DNA of 37,777 nt from Pseudomonadales bacterium (GTDB lineage Bacteria > Pseudomonadota > Gammaproteobacteria > Pseudomonadales > Pseudohongiellaceae): assembly GCA_023254735.1 (NCBI GenBank), contig JALRKV010000031.1, positions 1-37,777 of the forward strand, written 5' to 3'. Position 1 is the stretch's first letter; each line of letters opens with the position of its first letter. The position numbers and the translations under genes were made by a program. The notes under the pieces are model-generated. The model saw only the letters and a list, made by a program, of their open reading frames with translations. It was not told where the DNA came from and did not search any database. Below, in pieces: positions 34,790-37,777 of the stretch.

Positions 34790-35440
34790 ATGCAAAACAC
34801 AAGACTACTGGCCGTTATTGCTTTGACGGCCTCGATCGCGGGACTCTCGAGCGTTAACGCGGTCGCACAGCAGTATGCGGCGGTCGATACGACCAATCAG
34901 CCACTGAGCAATGAAGTCTGCGCAACGTGCCACGGCGGCGCGGGTCAGGGTAACCCAGTTGTCGGAGGCCCAAGCCTTGCCGGACTCGAGCCATGGTATC
35001 TGCGTAAGCAGCTCGAAAATTTTCGCGCGGGCATTCGCGGCTCGCAGAAAGATTACATTCCCGGTAATGAAATGCAGGCGTCGGTTGCCCGGCTCAGCGA
35101 TGCGGAAATCGACGACCTTGTAGACACCATTGCGGGGTGGGGGGTGATCGAGAACGACCACACCATCGAGGGCAATCTTAGCAATGGCCAAGCGCTATAT
35201 GCCAACTGTGCGGCATGCCACGGCGCTGATGGCGAAGGCAATGAGGCGCTGGGTGCGCCGGGCCTAGTCGGAAGAAACGATTGGTATATGTTTAGGCAAA
35301 TAAAATTATTCAAGTCGGGCTATCGCGGCGTGCATCCTGATGACACGGCAGGGAGGCTCATGAGGCCGTCTACTGCGGCCCTCAAGAGCGACCAAGACGT
35401 TAACGACGTGCTCGCCTACATTAACTCGTTGGATCGCTAG
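34790..35440 (+). CDS. Di-haem cytochrome c, c4-like
   Basis: A 216-residue periplasmic cytochrome with a Sec signal ending near AVA|QQ (about residue 26). Two haem sites are present: C44-x2-C47-H48 (CATCHGG) and C140-x2-C143-H144 (CAACHGAD). Each is followed at the usual distance by a methionine suitable as the sixth ligand (GNEMQAS and GRLMRPS). The internal repeat YLRKQLENFRAGIRG / YMFRQIKLFKSGYRG is typical of cytochrome c4 and related cytochromes. It lies 80 bases downstream of the flavin amine oxidase and 72 before the RidA gene, so it is the likely electron acceptor of the flavoprotein, passing electrons on to a terminal oxidase. Confidence 0.93.
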   Translation: MQNTRLLAVIALTASIAGLSSVNAVAQQYAAVDTTNQPLSNEVCATCHGGAGQGNPVVGGPSLAGLEPWYLRKQLENFRAGIRGSQKDYIPGNEMQASVARLSDAEIDDLVDTIAGWGVIENDHTIEGNLSNGQALYANCAACHGADGEGNEALGAPGLVGRNDWYMFRQIKLFKSGYRGVHPDDTAGRLMRPSTAALKSDQDVNDVLAYINSLDR

Positions 35441-35512
35441 TCGCGCAAAGTAATTAGTCAGTGATAAAAGGGCCAAAAGGGCCAGGCTTTCTAGTCAGCT
35501 GGAGAAGGATCG

Positions 35513-36199
35513 ATGTCCGAACAAGAAGTAAAATCCCAAGATCAGGTAAACGAGTCGCCCGTAGAAGAGACTCAGGCGGAGACAGCTGGCATTAGCGCGC
35601 TCAATAAGGCGGTGATTGCGGCTCTGATTCTGCTTGGTGTTGTCCTTCTCATCCAGTTTACTGGGGGCGATGAAGCAGACCTCCCAGTTGCTACGACAAG
35701 CTCTCCCGCTGTCGCAGGCGAGAGCGTCGCAGCAGAATCGACTTCGGAGAACGTCGCGATTCTCGATAGAGACGCCGGTGACGACGTGGTCACCGTCGGA
35801 GGCATCGAAAGGCGAGGCGAAGGGCGACACTTCTTTACCACGATTAAAGTGCCCGCCGGCGCAGAATCGCTCTACCTTAGCGGCTCCGGCGCCTCCCCGC
35901 TGGAAGATGGCAGCTGGGGCGACATGGAACAGCAGGTCGTCGACACGTTCGAAAGCTTCAAGCAGACACTCGAAGAGCAAGGATGGTCAATGGGCGACAT
36001 CATTCAGGTTCGCGCTTTTGCAGTGTCTGATGAATTTGGATATCTCGACTTTGAGGGTTTCAATCGCGGCTACCGCAAGTTCTTCGGCACCGAAGAAAAT
36101 CCGTTAAAACCTGTTCGCACCTTCGTCGAGATTCAAGGGCTAGTCGTCCCAGGCTGGCTTGTCGAGATCGAGATTCGCGCCGCGCGCATGCCAAAATAG
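35513..36199 (+). CDS. Membrane-anchored RidA-family protein
   Basis: A 228-residue protein with an acidic cytoplasmic N-terminus, one membrane span at about 33-49 (AVIAALILLGVVLLIQF), a flexible acidic linker and a RidA/YjgF domain from about residue 90. The catalytic-type arginine R202 is in NPLKPVRTFVEIQGL and the glutamate corresponding to E. coli E120 is E218 in WLVEIEIRAARM. Charges around the span favour a periplasmic RidA domain. Classical RidA is a soluble cytosolic enzyme that hydrolyses reactive enamines and imines, so this location is unusual and fits a job beside the exported amine oxidase. A GGAG site precedes the ATG. Confidence 0.9.
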   Translation: MSEQEVKSQDQVNESPVEETQAETAGISALNKAVIAALILLGVVLLIQFTGGDEADLPVATTSSPAVAGESVAAESTSENVAILDRDAGDDVVTVGGIERRGEGRHFFTTIKVPAGAESLYLSGSGASPLEDGSWGDMEQQVVDTFESFKQTLEEQGWSMGDIIQVRAFAVSDEFGYLDFEGFNRGYRKFFGTEENPLKPVRTFVEIQGLVVPGWLVEIEIRAARMPK

Positions 36200-36213
36200 C
36201 CGCAGCTCTAATC

Positions 36214-36241
36214 AGCAAGTGCCGCTCTCGCGGCGGTTGCT
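36214..36241. terminator. Imperfect hairpin between convergent genes
   Basis: AGCAA (36214-36218) pairs with TTGCT (36237-36241), and GCCGC (36221-36225) with GCGGC (36230-36234), around loop TCTC with a two-base internal mismatch on each side. It sits between the RidA and thioredoxin stops. With no T run it is only a tentative terminator for both directions. Confidence 0.45.
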
Positions 36242-36254
36242 AACTGCTTGAAGG

Positions 36255-36947
36255 TTAGCTCGCCGCTGCGGCCACCGCCTCAAGAATTCGCGCTCGATTG
36301 GGTCTCGCAAGTTGGCGACCTTCTATGAAAACGGCCGGTGTACCTCTCACACCTGCAGCATTTCCCCCACGCTGATCTGCACGAATCTTCTCTACTATGG
36401 ATTCATCAAGCATGTCTGCATGCAGCTGCTCTAGGTCTATATTCAGCTCTAGCGCATAGCTATCGAATTCGGCCTCTACCGATCGCATTCCGGACCAGAG
36501 GGATTGGGTCTGGAACAGGGCGTCATGCATTTCCCAGAATCGACCTTGGCGTCCCGCCGCCTCGGCGTAGAGAGAGGCGGTCCATGTATTGGGGTGTGCT
36601 GCGGTGATGGGGAAATGCCTAAAAATTAGGTGCGCATCTTCGTTGATCTCGGGCCATAGTCGCATCATTGTTTCATGTTCGGTCGCGCAAGCAGGGCACT
36701 GGAAGTCGGCATAGACCACAATCGTCACCGGCGCATCGCGGTTGCCTCGTAGATGATCGTTCTCAGCAATTTGAATAGGAGAGTAGGTGGGCGCCTGATT
36801 GAGCAGGGTGTATACCGTGATTAGCGCAATAACAGGGAGAACAAAAAAAAGGCCAAATCGACTGAGAAGCTTGCGCGTTCCCTGACTTTTTTCGGCTGCT
36901 CGCTGTTTTTCCTCACGGCGTCTGCGTTGTTCATCTCTTTTATTCAT
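36255..36947 (-). CDS. Membrane-anchored DsbA-family thioredoxin-like protein
   Basis: A 230-residue protein with a very basic N-terminus (RRRREEKQR), one membrane span at about 31-49 and a periplasmic thioredoxin fold of the DsbA/DsbG type (DUF-like thioredoxin_4). The active site is C84-P-A-C87 in DFQCPACATEHE, and the cis-proline loop is GVRGTPAVFIEGR. It should form or shuffle disulfides in exported proteins. Its partner is unknown. Minus strand, with AAAGGTGG before the ATG, convergent with the RidA gene, and 202 bases from the M23 peptidase upstream. Confidence 0.9.
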   Translation of the reverse strand: MNKRDEQRRRREEKQRAAEKSQGTRKLLSRFGLFFVLPVIALITVYTLLNQAPTYSPIQIAENDHLRGNRDAPVTIVVYADFQCPACATEHETMMRLWPEINEDAHLIFRHFPITAAHPNTWTASLYAEAAGRQGRFWEMHDALFQTQSLWSGMRSVEAEFDSYALELNIDLEQLHADMLDESIVEKIRADQRGGNAAGVRGTPAVFIEGRQLARPNRARILEAVAAAAS

Positions 36948-37149
36948 AGTGCCACCTTTCGCTGTGATATAAGTCTGCTAGGTTGTTAAGACGCTGACTT
37001 TTAGACTGACTAAAGCGCCCACTATAGACCAGCGGTTGAACGAGTCAACGCTGCCAAGCAGATGTTAAAAACTTCGAGAGCGCGAAGACGATTAGGGCAG
37101 CCAAGGCAGCTGAGCTAAAAGAGCCGATCGGATCGGATCAGCTAGCCCG

Positions 37150-37777
37150 CTACTGCGATAGGAAAATAGCGGGATCGATACGCGTATTATTTAGATTGAC
37201 GCTCCAATGGAGGTGCGGGCCGGTGACTCTGCCGGTTTGGCCTACTCTTCCAATCTGCTCACCCGCGATGACATGCCGCCCAACTTCAACATCGATTGTA
37301 TTCATATGGCAATAGAGGCTAATAAGTCCATGGCCGTGGTCGAGGATGATTGTGTTGCCGTTGAAGAAGTAGTTGCCGGTAGCGACGATACGTCCGGCGG
37401 CGGGCGCGACAATCGGCGTACCCTCGTCAGCGGCGATATCCATGCCCGAGTGAGGCGCTCGCGGCTCGCCGTTAAAGAAGCGCTTATGTCCGAATGAGCT
37501 GCTGCGGATGCCGTCGACCGGAGGCAACATTGAGAACGTGGGTGTGAGCTCTTCGTTCCAGCTCTGAAAAGCCTGTTGCATCTCAGCGCTCTCGGCTTGA
37601 ATGCGTACCATGTCCTCTTGGTTAGGGTTCACTTGGCGCTGATTTTTAATCGTGAGGCGCTGTTCCGTATAGGCCTTATCGGCAATGCTAAAGCCGAGTG
37701 TCTCGCGCTTACCAGTATCATCGCTTATCGTGAAGGTTTGAGGGCCTGGTTTAGCAGAGAGTGGTATGCCGATGACC
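37150..37777 (-). CDS. M23-family murein endopeptidase, 5' end cut by the window
   Basis: The minus-strand frame is open to the window edge (first readable residues VIGIPLSAKPGP), so the gene begins outside. A GTG at 37632 is internal. The visible 208 residues include an N-terminal beta region (TFTISDDTGKRETLGFSIADK), a short helix and the LytM catalytic domain. Zinc and active-site motifs are present: HSGMDIA (HxxxD), SLYCHMN and GPHLHW (HxH), with the usual GQTGRVTG loop. It probably cleaves peptidoglycan cross-links in the periplasm. It ends in AIFLSQ. Expression with the DsbA-like gene downstream is possible. Confidence 0.92.
   Translation of the reverse strand, partial: VIGIPLSAKPGPQTFTISDDTGKRETLGFSIADKAYTEQRLTIKNQRQVNPNQEDMVRIQAESAEMQQAFQSWNEELTPTFSMLPPVDGIRSSSFGHKRFFNGEPRAPHSGMDIAADEGTPIVAPAAGRIVATGNYFFNGNTIILDHGHGLISLYCHMNTIDVEVGRHVIAGEQIGRVGQTGRVTGPHLHWSVNLNNTRIDPAIFLSQ

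Noticed and set aside
37126..37140. GATCG GATCG GATCA short tandem repeat
   Set aside because: Three 5-base units in a non-coding gap; too short to mean anything alone.

Overview
The window is ordinary chromosomal DNA from a gammaproteobacterium, most like free-living marine or aquatic members of the Pseudomonadales/Cellvibrionales side of the class. That placement is my inference. It rests on the gene order iscR-iscS-iscU-iscA-hscB-hscA-fdx-iscX-ndk-rlmN-pilW-rodZ-ispG-hisS-yfgM-bamB-der, which is the order I know from Pseudomonas aeruginosa. Supporting points are BamB and Sec/Tat-exported proteins (a Gram-negative envelope), a RimB/RimK locus and a PQQ dehydrogenase. I see no rRNA, tRNA, CRISPR, phage or insertion sequence.

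Layout. (1) 1-4.7 kb holds queA, mdh, an Lrp/AsnC regulator and a divergent long-form leuA. mdh and lrp converge on a perfect bidirectional terminator. (2) 4.9-7.2 kb is an ECF sigma factor, its zinc-finger anti-sigma and an unknown exported protein in a tight operon. A small zinc-finger protein follows, converging tail to tail with a PHP-domain phosphoesterase. (3) 8.8-24.1 kb is the housekeeping block: Fe-S cluster assembly led by IscR with a good promoter and operator, then ndk, rlmN, pilus lipoprotein PilW, an unusually short RodZ, isoprenoid synthesis (ispG), hisS, the outer-membrane assembly partners YfgM and BamB, and the ribosome GTPase Der. (4) 24.1-27.2 kb carries a PLP-dependent threonine/serine dehydratase, an exported M18 aminopeptidase and a GNAT acetyltransferase. 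(5) 27.2-29.7 kb, minus strand, is rimB-rimK plus an AstE/aspartoacylase-like hydrolase, probably acting on glutamate tails or related acyl-amino-acid groups. (6) 30.0-36.2 kb is a periplasmic oxidation region: a PQQ dehydrogenase with its own strong terminator, a DedA protein on the other strand, then an operon-like set of a Tat-exported flavin amine oxidase, a di-haem c4-like cytochrome and a membrane-anchored RidA protein. (7) 36.3 kb to the end, minus strand, is a membrane-anchored DsbA-like thioredoxin and an M23 peptidase cut by the window edge.

The most interesting candidate for an undescribed system is the set at 32.9-36.2 kb. An exported flavoprotein of the amine/amino-acid oxidase superfamily is followed by a cytochrome that could take its electrons and a RidA domain that could hydrolyse its imine product. 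It is preceded by a good match to a sigma-54 promoter. Together these suggest a nitrogen-controlled periplasmic amine dehydrogenase chain. The assembly is inferred from sequence motifs and gene order only.
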